NCBI RefSeq assembly: GCF_005863245.1
Contig: NZ_VBUT01000008.1
Coordinates: 62,001-126,000, forward strand
DNA from: Nocardia cyriacigeorgica
GTDB lineage: Bacteria > Actinomycetota > Actinomycetes > Mycobacteriales > Mycobacteriaceae
DNA length: 64,000 nucleotides
Direction: 5' to 3'
Of the stretch, positions 7,453 through 14,940 are shown piece by piece; position 1 is the stretch's first letter; the number at the start of each line of letters is the position of its first letter. Made by a program: the position numbers and the translations under genes. The notes beneath the pieces are model-generated. The model was not told where the DNA came from. It worked only from the letters and a program-made list of their open reading frames with translations, and searched no databases.

Positions 7453-8385
7453 ATGCTGGTGAAGATCGAGTCGGGCGCGGAACTGTCCGCGGCCGAGCGG
7501 GAATTCGTCGAATGCCTGCGCAAACTCCCGACCACCGGCGTCGCCCTCATCGATCTACAGGTGGGACCCGAAAGCGGGAAACGCCAGGTCGACGCCGTCG
7601 TCTGGACGCCGCGCGGGGTCACCGTGCTGGAGGCGCGCGGGTTCCGGCGCAGGCAGAGCGGGATTCTCGAGGCGGGCGGCGGGCAGTGGACCATCAGCTC
7701 CCAGCCCGCCGACCTCGAACAACCCGAGGGCGTCAACGTTTCCGACCAGCTCGAGCACGCGGTGCACGAAGTGAAGGCGGCGCTGGAACGTTCGCTGCAA
7801 GATCCCGGCCATCTCAGCGGCGCCGTCGTGCTGCTGCCGTGGCGCGGGGCGGTGGTCCGGCCCGCACGCACCACGCTGCGCCCCGGCTTGGATGTGGTGG
7901 TCGCCAACGTCACCGATACCACCGAATTCCGCATCTACCTGGAGAATTTCGCCGCGGCCCCGCGTGCGTGGACTGCCGATCGGGTGCTGGCCGCAGCCTC
8001 GGCGCTGATCCGATCCTGCGACAGCGATATTCACCTGAGCCGCGCGGAACTGCTCGACGAAGGTTTCGATGCGGCCGCCCCGAAACCGAAACCGATCCCC
8101 GCCCGCCCCGCACCCAGACACGAACCGAAACCCGAGAACAGCGGCAGGCAGACCGCCGCGGCGTGGGTGGTGTTCACCGCGGGGGTGCTCGGCACGCTCG
8201 TGGTGCTCGGCGTGATCGTGCGCGCGGTGCTCACCGACGGACCCGACGTCGAACCGACCGCCACCACGACCACGGGAGCCACCGCGACGCCGCACAGCCG
8301 AGCGACGGCGCCCGCGGTGCCGGCCGGCGGTATCGCAACGCCGCGAGCGCAAGTGGAATGCTGGCCGTTTCAGCCCGGCTGCTGA
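7453..8385 (+). CDS. NERD-like domain membrane protein ending in CWPFQPGC
   Basis: A 310-residue protein starting at ATG 7453 (AGGGG about 9 nt upstream). The N-terminal 180 residues match the nuclease-related (NERD) fold: the core D of QVDAVVWTPRGV and E of VTVLEARGF are present, and a Q in NVSDQLEHAV fits the later motif, but the usual Lys of the E-x-K pair is Arg, so nuclease activity is doubtful. A Pro/Lys-rich linker leads to one transmembrane helix (about residues 235-258), then a Thr/Ala-rich tail ending in CWPFQPGC. The N-terminal domain should be cytoplasmic and the Cys motif outside. Confidence 0.75.
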   Translation: MLVKIESGAELSAAEREFVECLRKLPTTGVALIDLQVGPESGKRQVDAVVWTPRGVTVLEARGFRRRQSGILEAGGGQWTISSQPADLEQPEGVNVSDQLEHAVHEVKAALERSLQDPGHLSGAVVLLPWRGAVVRPARTTLRPGLDVVVANVTDTTEFRIYLENFAAAPRAWTADRVLAAASALIRSCDSDIHLSRAELLDEGFDAAAPKPKPIPARPAPRHEPKPENSGRQTAAAWVVFTAGVLGTLVVLGVIVRAVLTDGPDVEPTATTTTGATATPHSRATAPAVPAGGIATPRAQVECWPFQPGC

Positions 8386-8408
8386 CAACTGCGCAGACCG
8401 GTAGCACG

Positions 8409-8426
8409 CCCTCGTGACCGCGAGGG
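8409..8426. terminator. Hairpin after NERD-like gene
   Basis: CCCTCG (8409-8414) and CGAGGG (8421-8426) form a 6-bp stem with a 6-nt loop, 23 nt after the stop. No T-tract follows. Confidence 0.4.
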
Positions 8427-8521
8427 ATGCGGGGCGGTCCGAGTCACCTGCCCCATTCGCGCACTCGCGGCCCCACTCCGCCCGCCGCGCACCGACCTGC
8501 TCCTGCCGCGTGTGAAGGTGA

Positions 8522-8780
8522 GCGCTGCCCGTGAATCGCGCACGGCCTGCGTCATCCTGGTCGGATGTGGTGCTGCCTTCGGCGGCGCATCGTTCTGATC
8601 CGGGCGTGTTTGAAGGCGCGCGCTGCGCGTCAATCGGGCATGACCTGCGTCAACCTGGTCGGATGCGGTGCTGCTTTGGCCGCGCATCGTTCTGATCCGG
8701 CCGTGTCTGAAGCCTAGCGCTGCGCGTCAATCGCGCACGACCTGCGCCAATCTCGTCAGGTGCAGCGCCGCCTTCGCCCG
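8522..8780. repeat. Three tandem ~97-bp repeats overlapping the 3' end of gntR
   Basis: Near-identical units begin with GCGCTGC at 8522, 8620 and 8717 (periods 98 and 97). The third unit contains the last ~17 codons and stop of the GntR gene read on the minus strand; the first two are diverged, non-functional copies of that 3' end lying downstream. They occupy most of the 341-bp gap between the NERD-like gene and gntR. Confidence 0.8.
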
Positions 8781-9416
8781 CGCGATCACATGCGAACGCG
8801 ACGAATCGATATGCGCGTTCAGCGTTTCCAGCGCCGCCGCGCGCTCACCCGCCAGGAGCTGTTCGGCGATGGTGATGTGCTCGGCCGTCATGGCGGCAAT
8901 GCGGTCGGGGGTGGGCATGTCCATGGTGCGCACCGGCCGGACCCGCACCTGCACCGAGGCGAGGGCTTCGGCGAGCGCCGCATTGCCCGCCGAACGCAGT
9001 AGCACGATGTGGAACTGGTCGTCGGCGGCGATGAGCGCGGGTCCGGGTTCGGGCGGATGTTCGGCCAGGTGACGCCAGTGGTCGAGCTCGGCGCGAACCA
9101 TATCGAGGTCGTGCGTCGGCTCGCCGAGCGCACGCTGAATTCCCCTGGATTCCAGCACATTACGCAGCTCATAGAGCTGATCGAGCTCATCCAGGCGCGG
9201 CCGGAACGGGTACAGCCCGTCGGCGCGGCGCTCCACCAGCCCGTCGGCGAGCAGCCGCGCGAGCGCCTCACGGACAGGGGTGCGGGACACCCCGTAGCTG
9301 TCCGCGAGCCGTTCCTCGCCCAGGCGCTCGGTCGAGGCCAGCGCGCCCGCCGCCAGATCGCGGCGCACCGCCTCGTACACCTGCGCACTCAGCGGGATCC
9401 GCCCCCGTCGCGTCAC
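8727..9416 (-). CDS. GntR family regulator, FCD subfamily
   Basis: A 229-residue regulator with an N-terminal winged helix (residues about 8-75; DSYGVSRTPVREALARLLADGLV) and an FCD ligand domain with His/Asp metal-site residues (for example DDQFHIVLL and AAMTAEHITI). It begins with GTG 6 nt after the urtE stop, so it is the last gene of urtABCDE-gntR and probably controls urea or nitrogen uptake. A GntR-like site (TTGTATACAG) lies upstream of urtA. Its 3' end is part of a tandem repeat array. Confidence 0.85.
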   Translation of the reverse strand: MTRRGRIPLSAQVYEAVRRDLAAGALASTERLGEERLADSYGVSRTPVREALARLLADGLVERRADGLYPFRPRLDELDQLYELRNVLESRGIQRALGEPTHDLDMVRAELDHWRHLAEHPPEPGPALIAADDQFHIVLLRSAGNAALAEALASVQVRVRPVRTMDMPTPDRIAAMTAEHITIAEQLLAGERAAALETLNAHIDSSRSHVIARAKAALHLTRLAQVVRD

Positions 9417-9422
9417 GGCGGC

Positions 9423-10115
9423 TCAGATCGCCATCGCCGAACGGACCACGGACTCCGCGCCAGCACCGCCCTCACCGGAGGAGGTGATCCGGCCCGATTC
9501 CAGCACGTAATAGCGCTGCGCCGCCTGCAAGGCGAAGCCGATGTGCTGTTCGACCAGCAGCACGCTCAACCCGCCGCGCCGGGTGAGGTCGATGATGGTG
9601 CGTTCGATCTCCGCGACCACCGACGGCTGGATGCCCTCGGTGGGTTCGTCCAGGATGAGCAGTTTCGGTTCGGTGATCAGCGCCCTGGCGATGGCCAGCT
9701 GCTGACGTTGACCGCCCGAGAGCAGCCCCGCCTTACGGGTGAGCAGTTCACGCAGCGCGGGGAACAGGTCCAGCGATTCGTCGATCAGGGCCTTACCGCG
9801 TTTGCGGCCGTCGGCCACCACCTGAAGATTCTCCGCTGTGGTCAACTGCGGAAAACTCTGCTGCCCCTGCGGGACATAGGCGATCCCGCGGCGCACCCGG
9901 CGCGACGGGGACAGTGACGTGATCACCTCACCATTGAACGTGATGCTGCCGGACTTGGTGGTCAGCAGGCCGACGGCGGTGCGGAGCAGGGTGGTCTTGC
10001 CCGCGCCGTTGTGACCCATGATGGCGACGACGCTGTCGTCGGGGACGTTCAGCGACACGCCGTGGATCACTTCGGTCCGGCCGTAACCGGAATGGATATC
10101 AGCCAATTCGAGCAT
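9423..10115 (-). CDS. urtE: Urea ABC transporter ATP-binding subunit UrtE
   Basis: A 230-residue ABC ATPase of the branched-chain amino acid/urea type (LivF-like). Walker A GHNGAGKTT at 34-42, signature LSGGQ at 132-136 and Walker B LLILDEP at 152-158 are all intact. It powers urea import together with UrtD through the UrtB/UrtC membrane pair. The start overlaps the urtD 3' end by 17 bp, showing tight translational coupling. Length is normal for UrtE. Confidence 0.93.
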   Translation of the reverse strand: MLELADIHSGYGRTEVIHGVSLNVPDDSVVAIMGHNGAGKTTLLRTAVGLLTTKSGSITFNGEVITSLSPSRRVRRGIAYVPQGQQSFPQLTTAENLQVVADGRKRGKALIDESLDLFPALRELLTRKAGLLSGGQRQQLAIARALITEPKLLILDEPTEGIQPSVVAEIERTIIDLTRRGGLSVLLVEQHIGFALQAAQRYYVLESGRITSSGEGGAGAESVVRSAMAI

Positions 10116-10914
10116 CGGCGCTCTCCTCGTCGTTCGATTCGGCGGCGGCGGTGCCGAGGTAGACCTGCTGCACCTTGGGATCGGCCTGCACCTGTTCGAC
10201 GGTGCCCTCGCTCAGGACGCGGCCTCCGGCGAGCACCGTGACCGAGGTGGCGAAGGCGCGCATGAAGTCCATATCGTGCTCGACGACCACCACGACGCGT
10301 TCGCCGCCGATGCGGCGCAACAGGTTTCCGGTTTCCTCACGTTCCTCGGCGCTCATGCCCGCTACCGGTTCGTCCAGCAGCAGCACAGACGCGTTCTGCA
10401 CCAGCAGCATGCCGATCTCGAGCCACTGCTTCTGGCCGTGCGCGAGCACACCGGCGGGCTGATCGCGCAGGGCACCGAGGCCGGTGATCTCGAGCGCTTC
10501 CTCGATGCTCGGCAGCACGGACTTGCGCCTGCGCAGCAAGGTGAGCGCGGAGCGGCCCGCGCCCGCGGCGATATCGAGATTTTGCAGAACGCTCAACTGC
10601 TCGAAGACGCTCGCCGTCTGGAAGGTACGCCCGACGCCGAGCCGCGCGATCTGATGCACCTTCTTGCCGATCAATTCCACCCCCGACTTCTGCGCCGATC
10701 CGGTGGCCGGGGTGAGGCCGGTGATCGCGTCGATCAGGGTGGTCTTGCCCGCGCCATTGGGGCCGATGAGGAAGCGCAGATCGCCCTGCAACACCGTCAG
10801 GTCGACGTCGGTGACGGCCTGGAAACCGTCGAAACTCACCGACAGCCCGCGGACTTCGAGGTATTCGCTCGACATGCCGGCATTGCCGCCGCGCTTGGGT
10901 TCGTGATCGATCAT
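10099..10914 (-). CDS. urtD: Urea ABC transporter ATP-binding subunit UrtD
   Basis: A 271-residue LivG-like ATPase. Walker A GPNGAGKTT starts at residue 51; the signature is the diverged AHGQKQWLEIG usual in this subunit, followed by LLLDEPVAGM. The ATG at 10914 overlaps the urtC stop in an ATGA arrangement; a second ATG 13 codons on (MSSEYLEV) is an alternative start. The frame stays open far upstream inside urtC but that part is an antiphase shadow. Function: hydrolyses ATP for urea uptake. Confidence 0.92.
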   Translation of the reverse strand: MIDHEPKRGGNAGMSSEYLEVRGLSVSFDGFQAVTDVDLTVLQGDLRFLIGPNGAGKTTLIDAITGLTPATGSAQKSGVELIGKKVHQIARLGVGRTFQTASVFEQLSVLQNLDIAAGAGRSALTLLRRRKSVLPSIEEALEITGLGALRDQPAGVLAHGQKQWLEIGMLLVQNASVLLLDEPVAGMSAEEREETGNLLRRIGGERVVVVVEHDMDFMRAFATSVTVLAGGRVLSEGTVEQVQADPKVQQVYLGTAAAESNDEESADARIG

Positions 10915-12059
10915 CGCGTGGGCACCTTCTCTTCGGTCCGCACCGGCAGCGGGTCGGCGGGTGGGTTCGCGGGCGGCGCGCTGTCGCCGGGTTTCGGTCT
11001 GCGCTCGGCGATGACGCGGCGCAGGATCGGCCACAGCCCGGCCAGACCGGCGGGCACGAATCCGACCACCACGATGAACAGCACGCCCTGTAGATAGGTC
11101 CACCCCGACGGGAACTGCTCCGACAGCGCGGTCTGCGCCCATGCCACCCCGATCGCGCCGAGCACCGGGCCGAGCAAGGTGGTGCGGCCGCCGATGGCGA
11201 CACCGATCAGGAAGGCGATCGACGGCACGACGCCGATATCGGCGGGGGAGATGATCCCGACGATCGGCGTGAACAGCGCGCCCGCGATCCCGGCGAAGAA
11301 CGCCGCGACCACATACGCGACGATCTTGACGTTGGCCGGGTCGTACCCGAGGAACCGCACCCGCTCCTCCTGATCGCGCACCGCGACCAGCAGCTCCCCG
11401 TACCGGCTGTGCATGAGCTGACGCACCACCGCCACCACCGCGAGCAGGGTGCCCGCCGCGATGAAGAACAGCATCTGCCGGTTCACCGGATCGGAGAGCT
11501 TGAAACCGAAGAAGGCCCGGAAATCCGACAGGCCGGTGAATCCACCGATGGTCTGCTGACCCGTCAGCAGAATCGCCAGCGCCGCCGCCAGCGCCTGACT
11601 CAGAATGGCGAAGTAGGCGCCCTTGACCCGTCGCTTGAACACGCCGTAACCGAGCGTCGCGGCGACCAGCGCGGGCAGCACGAGAATCGCGATGATCGCC
11701 ACCGGCGCCGACGCGAACGGCTGCCAATACGCGGGCAACTCCCGGATTCCGGAGATCTCCATGAAATCCGGCACCTCATTGCCGAGCCGCGCCGCATCCG
11801 CCATTTGCAGATGCATCGCCATGATGTAGGCGCCGAGACCGAAGAACACACCCTGGCCGAGGGTGAGCATTCCGCCACGCCCCCAGGCCAATCCGATGCC
11901 GGCGGCCACGATGGCGAAACACAGGAACTTCGCCAGCAGATTCAACCGGAAATCGCTGAGCACGGCGGGCGCCACTGCGAACAACAAAAATGCGGCGAGG
12001 GCGAATCCGCCCCACACCCGTACCGAGGGATTCGCGAACCAGCGCTGTGCGGAAGTCAT
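10911..12059 (-). CDS. urtC: Urea ABC transporter permease UrtC
   Basis: A 382-residue LivM-type permease with about nine to ten transmembrane helices, beginning MTSAQRWFANPSVR. The cytoplasmic coupling loop is visible around RYGELLVAVRDQEERVRFLGYDPANVK, the sequence that contacts the ATPases. The C-terminus is a Pro-rich cytoplasmic tail. The ATG at 12059 overlaps the urtB stop (ATGA), and its own stop overlaps the urtD start in the same way. Confidence 0.93.
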   Translation of the reverse strand: MTSAQRWFANPSVRVWGGFALAAFLLFAVAPAVLSDFRLNLLAKFLCFAIVAAGIGLAWGRGGMLTLGQGVFFGLGAYIMAMHLQMADAARLGNEVPDFMEISGIRELPAYWQPFASAPVAIIAILVLPALVAATLGYGVFKRRVKGAYFAILSQALAAALAILLTGQQTIGGFTGLSDFRAFFGFKLSDPVNRQMLFFIAAGTLLAVVAVVRQLMHSRYGELLVAVRDQEERVRFLGYDPANVKIVAYVVAAFFAGIAGALFTPIVGIISPADIGVVPSIAFLIGVAIGGRTTLLGPVLGAIGVAWAQTALSEQFPSGWTYLQGVLFIVVVGFVPAGLAGLWPILRRVIAERRPKPGDSAPPANPPADPLPVRTEEKVPTR

Positions 12060-12940
12060 GCCAGGCTCCTTGTCCGGACCGTGAACAGGCCCTGCGGCCG
12101 GACCTGCAAGAAGACCACGATGATCACGAAGACGATCACCTTGGCGATCGAGGCGGTCGTCGAATACTCGATGAAGGAATTGAGCAGCCCGAGCGCGAAC
12201 GCGGCGATCACCGTGCCCTTGATCTGGCCCAGTCCGCCGATCACCACCACCAGGAACGCGTCGATGAGGTAGCTCTGGCCGATGGTCGGGCTGGTCGAAC
12301 CGATCAACGTCAGCGCCACACCCGCGATACCGGCCAGACCGGAACCGATGAAGAAGGTACTGATATCGGTGAAACGTGAGGAAACACCGCTTGTTTCGGC
12401 GAGATCCCGGTTCTGCACCACCGCCCGGATGCGCCGGCCCAGCGGGGTCGTCTTCAAGACGATCGCCAGTGCCGTCACCGCGACCACCGCGAGCACCAGA
12501 ATGAAAATCCTGGTCTTGGGCACCACGGCATCCAGAATCGTGACACCACCGCTCAACCACTCCGGAACCAGCACATTCTTGGCCGGCGCGCCGAAGATAT
12601 CGCGAGCCAGCTGCTGCAACACCAGCCCGACTCCGAAGGTCACCAGCAGCGTGTCCAGCGGGCGGTCGTACATCCAGCGGATCAGCCCCATCTCCAGCGC
12701 CGCCCCCAACGCGCCGCCGACCAGGAAACCGACCAGCAGCGACACCAGCAACGACACCCCCGCCGACGACACCACCTGCTGGACAACGTAAGTGGTGTAA
12801 CAACCGGCCATGATGAACTCGCCGTGCGCCATATTGATCACGCCCATCTGACCGAAGGTCAGCGCGAGCCCCAGCGCGGCGAGCAGCAGGATCGACCCGA
12901 GGCTCAACCCGGTGAAGAGCTGGCCTACAACGACTTCCAT
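12056..12940 (-). CDS. urtB: Urea ABC transporter permease UrtB
   Basis: A 294-residue LivH-type permease (MEVVVGQLFTGLSLGSILLL...), with conserved FGQMGVINMAHGEFIMAG near residue 35 and an EAA-like coupling loop (TPLGRRIRAVVQNRDLAE). Start ATG 12940 has AGGAG 5-6 nt upstream. It is separated from urtA by 350 bp of hairpin-rich DNA, unlike the other genes of the operon, which overlap. Confidence 0.93.
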   Translation of the reverse strand: MEVVVGQLFTGLSLGSILLLAALGLALTFGQMGVINMAHGEFIMAGCYTTYVVQQVVSSAGVSLLVSLLVGFLVGGALGAALEMGLIRWMYDRPLDTLLVTFGVGLVLQQLARDIFGAPAKNVLVPEWLSGGVTILDAVVPKTRIFILVLAVVAVTALAIVLKTTPLGRRIRAVVQNRDLAETSGVSSRFTDISTFFIGSGLAGIAGVALTLIGSTSPTIGQSYLIDAFLVVVIGGLGQIKGTVIAAFALGLLNSFIEYSTTASIAKVIVFVIIVVFLQVRPQGLFTVRTRSLA

Positions 12941-12982
12941 CGAAACTCCTGTGTTGAATTGGCGGCGCCTGCGGCACCGCGT

Positions 12983-13239
12983 GTTCGCGGCCCCTTGGTG
13001 TCTCGCGTTTCCGCTACCGCTGCTTGCCTGCGGCGTGCGCAGCGGCAGCGGAAACGCGAGACGGGCCGCGAACCGGGCTCCTCGGGGTCGCCCGTAGCGG
13101 GGCTGGGCCCTTGGGTTCCGTTCTCGGCGGGGCAGTTGCTTGGTCGGGTGGTTCGCGGCCCCCTCATGGGTCCTGGCAGTCGTGGTGCGGGTGCTTCGTC
13201 GCATCCGGCTCGTCGGCTGCCGGGACCAGGCCGCGAACC
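12983..13239 (-). other. Strong hairpins in the urtA-urtB intergenic region
   Basis: The first structure pairs 13000-13023 with 13039-13062 (24 bp, one mismatch, 15-nt loop), and its outer arm GTTCGCGGCCC (12983-12993) pairs with GGGCCGCGAAC (13063-13073) across a 6-nt bulge, about 35 bp in all. A second repeat pairs GGTTCGCGGCC (13150-13160) with GGCCGCGAACC (13229-13239). Together with the hairpin at 13254-13284 they fill the 350-bp gap. They probably stabilise or attenuate the operon mRNA, raising UrtA over the permease subunits. Confidence 0.7.
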
Positions 13240-13253
13240 GCGGTCATCCGGAT

Positions 13254-13284
13254 CTGCCGCGGCGGTCGGCATCCGCCGCGGCAG
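13254..13284 (-). terminator. Hairpin just after urtA stop
   Basis: Perfect 12-bp stem CTGCCGCGGCGG / CCGCCGCGGCAG with a 7-nt loop, 6 nt downstream of the urtA stop on the minus strand and without a T-tract. It fits partial termination or 3'-end protection of urtA mRNA. Confidence 0.6.
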
Positions 13285-13290
13285 GCGGGG

Positions 13291-14583
13291 TTACTTCAGG
13301 CCATCGGCCCAGGGGTAGGTGGCGAGGTAGGGGTCCGGTGCGATGGGCTGACCGGAATCCCACACCGTGTAGATGAGGCCGTCCGGGCGGATTTCGCCGA
13401 TCCTGGCCGTCTTGGTGATGTGGTGGTTGTCGCCGTCGATGGTGACAAGGCCCTCGGGCGCTTCGAAGCTCACGCCGTCGGCGGCGGCCTGAATATCGGC
13501 GACCGCGAACGAATTCGCCTTCTCCACCGTGTTCTTCCACAGGTACACCGAGGTGTAGGCGGCTTCCATCGGATCGGAGGTCGGCTTGTCGGCGCCGAAG
13601 GCGGCCTTGTAAGCGTCGACGAAGGCCTTGTTCTGCGGGGTGTCGACGGTCTGGTAGTAATTCCAGGCGGTGAGCTGGCCCGCGATGTTCTGCGCACCGA
13701 TACCGGCCACCTCCTCCTCCGCGATCGACACCGAAACCACCGGCATATCGGCCGCGGTCAGGCCCGCGTTGGTGTATTCGCGGAAGAAGGCGACATTGGA
13801 ATCGCCGTTGAGGGTGTTGAACACCGCGTCGGCGTCGGCGGTGCGCACCTTGTTGATGATTGTGGAGAAATCGGTGGAGCCCAGCGGGGTGTAATCCTCA
13901 CCCTTGATCTCGAGCCCGTTGGCCGCCGCGTACGCCTTGATCTCGCGGTTGGCGGTCTGCGGGAACACGTAGTCGCTGCCGACCAGGTACAGCGATTTCA
14001 CACCCTTCTGCTTCAGGTAATCCAGGGCGGGGATGATCTGCTGATTGGTGGTCGCGCCGGTGTAGAAGATGTTCTTGCTGTCCTCCAGGCCCTCGTACTG
14101 AACGGGGTAGTACAGCAGCGAATTCAGGCTTTCGAACTTCGGCTTCATCGCCTTGCGGCTCGACGAGGTCCACCCGCCGAATACCGCGGCCACGCAGTCG
14201 GAGCTGATGAGCTTTTCCGCCTTCTCGGCGAAGGTCTTCGGATCGGAGGCGCCGTCTTCGAGGACCAGCTCGATCCGCTTGCCCAGCACGCCGCCGGCGG
14301 CATTGATCTGGTCGACGGCCAGCTTGGTCGAATTGGCGACGGTCACCTCGCTGATGGCCATCGTGCCCGACAGCGAATGCAGTGAACCGATCTTGATCGT
14401 GTCCTTGGTGGTGTCGACACAGGAGACGGCGTTCGAGCCGTCCGCGGAGGCGTCGTCCCTGGCGCCGCAGGCGGTCAGCAGCACGCCGGCCAGCGCGAGC
14501 GCGGTCGGTACCGCGAGGGCCTTGACCGAACGCCGGGAGCGGACGCTGCCGCGATGTCGGCGGAATCGGGAGGAATCGGACAT
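13291..14583 (-). CDS. urtA: Urea ABC transporter substrate-binding lipoprotein UrtA
   Basis: A 430-residue periplasmic-type binding protein anchored as a lipoprotein: basic N-terminus, hydrophobic stretch and lipobox LALAGVLLTAC. The mature part begins with a short acidic linker and the domain KIGSLHSLSGTMAISE, the hallmark of UrtA within the amide/urea-binding group; YYPVQYEGLEDSKNIFYTGA is also typical. ATG 14583 was chosen because GAGAAGGG lies 7 nt upstream. It is the first gene of urtABCDE-gntR and binds extracellular urea. No urease genes are in the window. Confidence 0.93.
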   Translation of the reverse strand: MSDSSRFRRHRGSVRSRRSVKALAVPTALALAGVLLTACGARDDASADGSNAVSCVDTTKDTIKIGSLHSLSGTMAISEVTVANSTKLAVDQINAAGGVLGKRIELVLEDGASDPKTFAEKAEKLISSDCVAAVFGGWTSSSRKAMKPKFESLNSLLYYPVQYEGLEDSKNIFYTGATTNQQIIPALDYLKQKGVKSLYLVGSDYVFPQTANREIKAYAAANGLEIKGEDYTPLGSTDFSTIINKVRTADADAVFNTLNGDSNVAFFREYTNAGLTAADMPVVSVSIAEEEVAGIGAQNIAGQLTAWNYYQTVDTPQNKAFVDAYKAAFGADKPTSDPMEAAYTSVYLWKNTVEKANSFAVADIQAAADGVSFEAPEGLVTIDGDNHHITKTARIGEIRPDGLIYTVWDSGQPIAPDPYLATYPWADGLK

Positions 14584-14680
14584 GGGCGAACCCTTCTCAC
14601 TCATCAGTTGTGGTGGCGGCACCGCACGGGTTCCGCACCGAATACCTGCACGTTCGCCCCGGTCACGGCTGTCGACCGGG

Positions 14681-14699
14681 TTGTATACAGAGCCTGTAT
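14681..14699. promoter_or_regulatory. Candidate GntR operator upstream of urtA
   Basis: TTGTATACAG (14681-14690) has the GTATAC core common in FCD-type GntR sites and overlaps a dyad ATACA-5 nt-TGTAT (14685-14699). It is about 100 bp upstream of urtA, in the 357-bp divergent region shared with the fadE5-like gene. Nothing else coding is seen in this gap. Confidence 0.45.
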
Positions 14700-14940
14700 T
14701 CGTGCTGCGAAACGTTAGACAGAAGTTGTTGCGCCGGAATATCTCTCGATGACGAGTCGGTTTCGTGCGTTGCCGTGAGGTGAAACCTTGCGCACAAGCG
14801 TCCAGTACGGTGCGGTGAGGTCGGCCCGTGCTTACGGTTGCGTAGCTCGTGAGCGGTGCGGCACGCTTCGGTCCGTAGGAGTCACAAGCCGGAAACCCTC
14901 ACGGTCGGCTGACCGCGGGCGGTGAGTCGAGGAGGACGCG

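Noticed and set aside
10915..11727. Upstream extension of urtD as one long minus-strand frame
   Set aside because: The extra part is out of frame with urtC on the same strand and is Arg/Gly-rich; the true start overlaps the urtC stop (ATGA).
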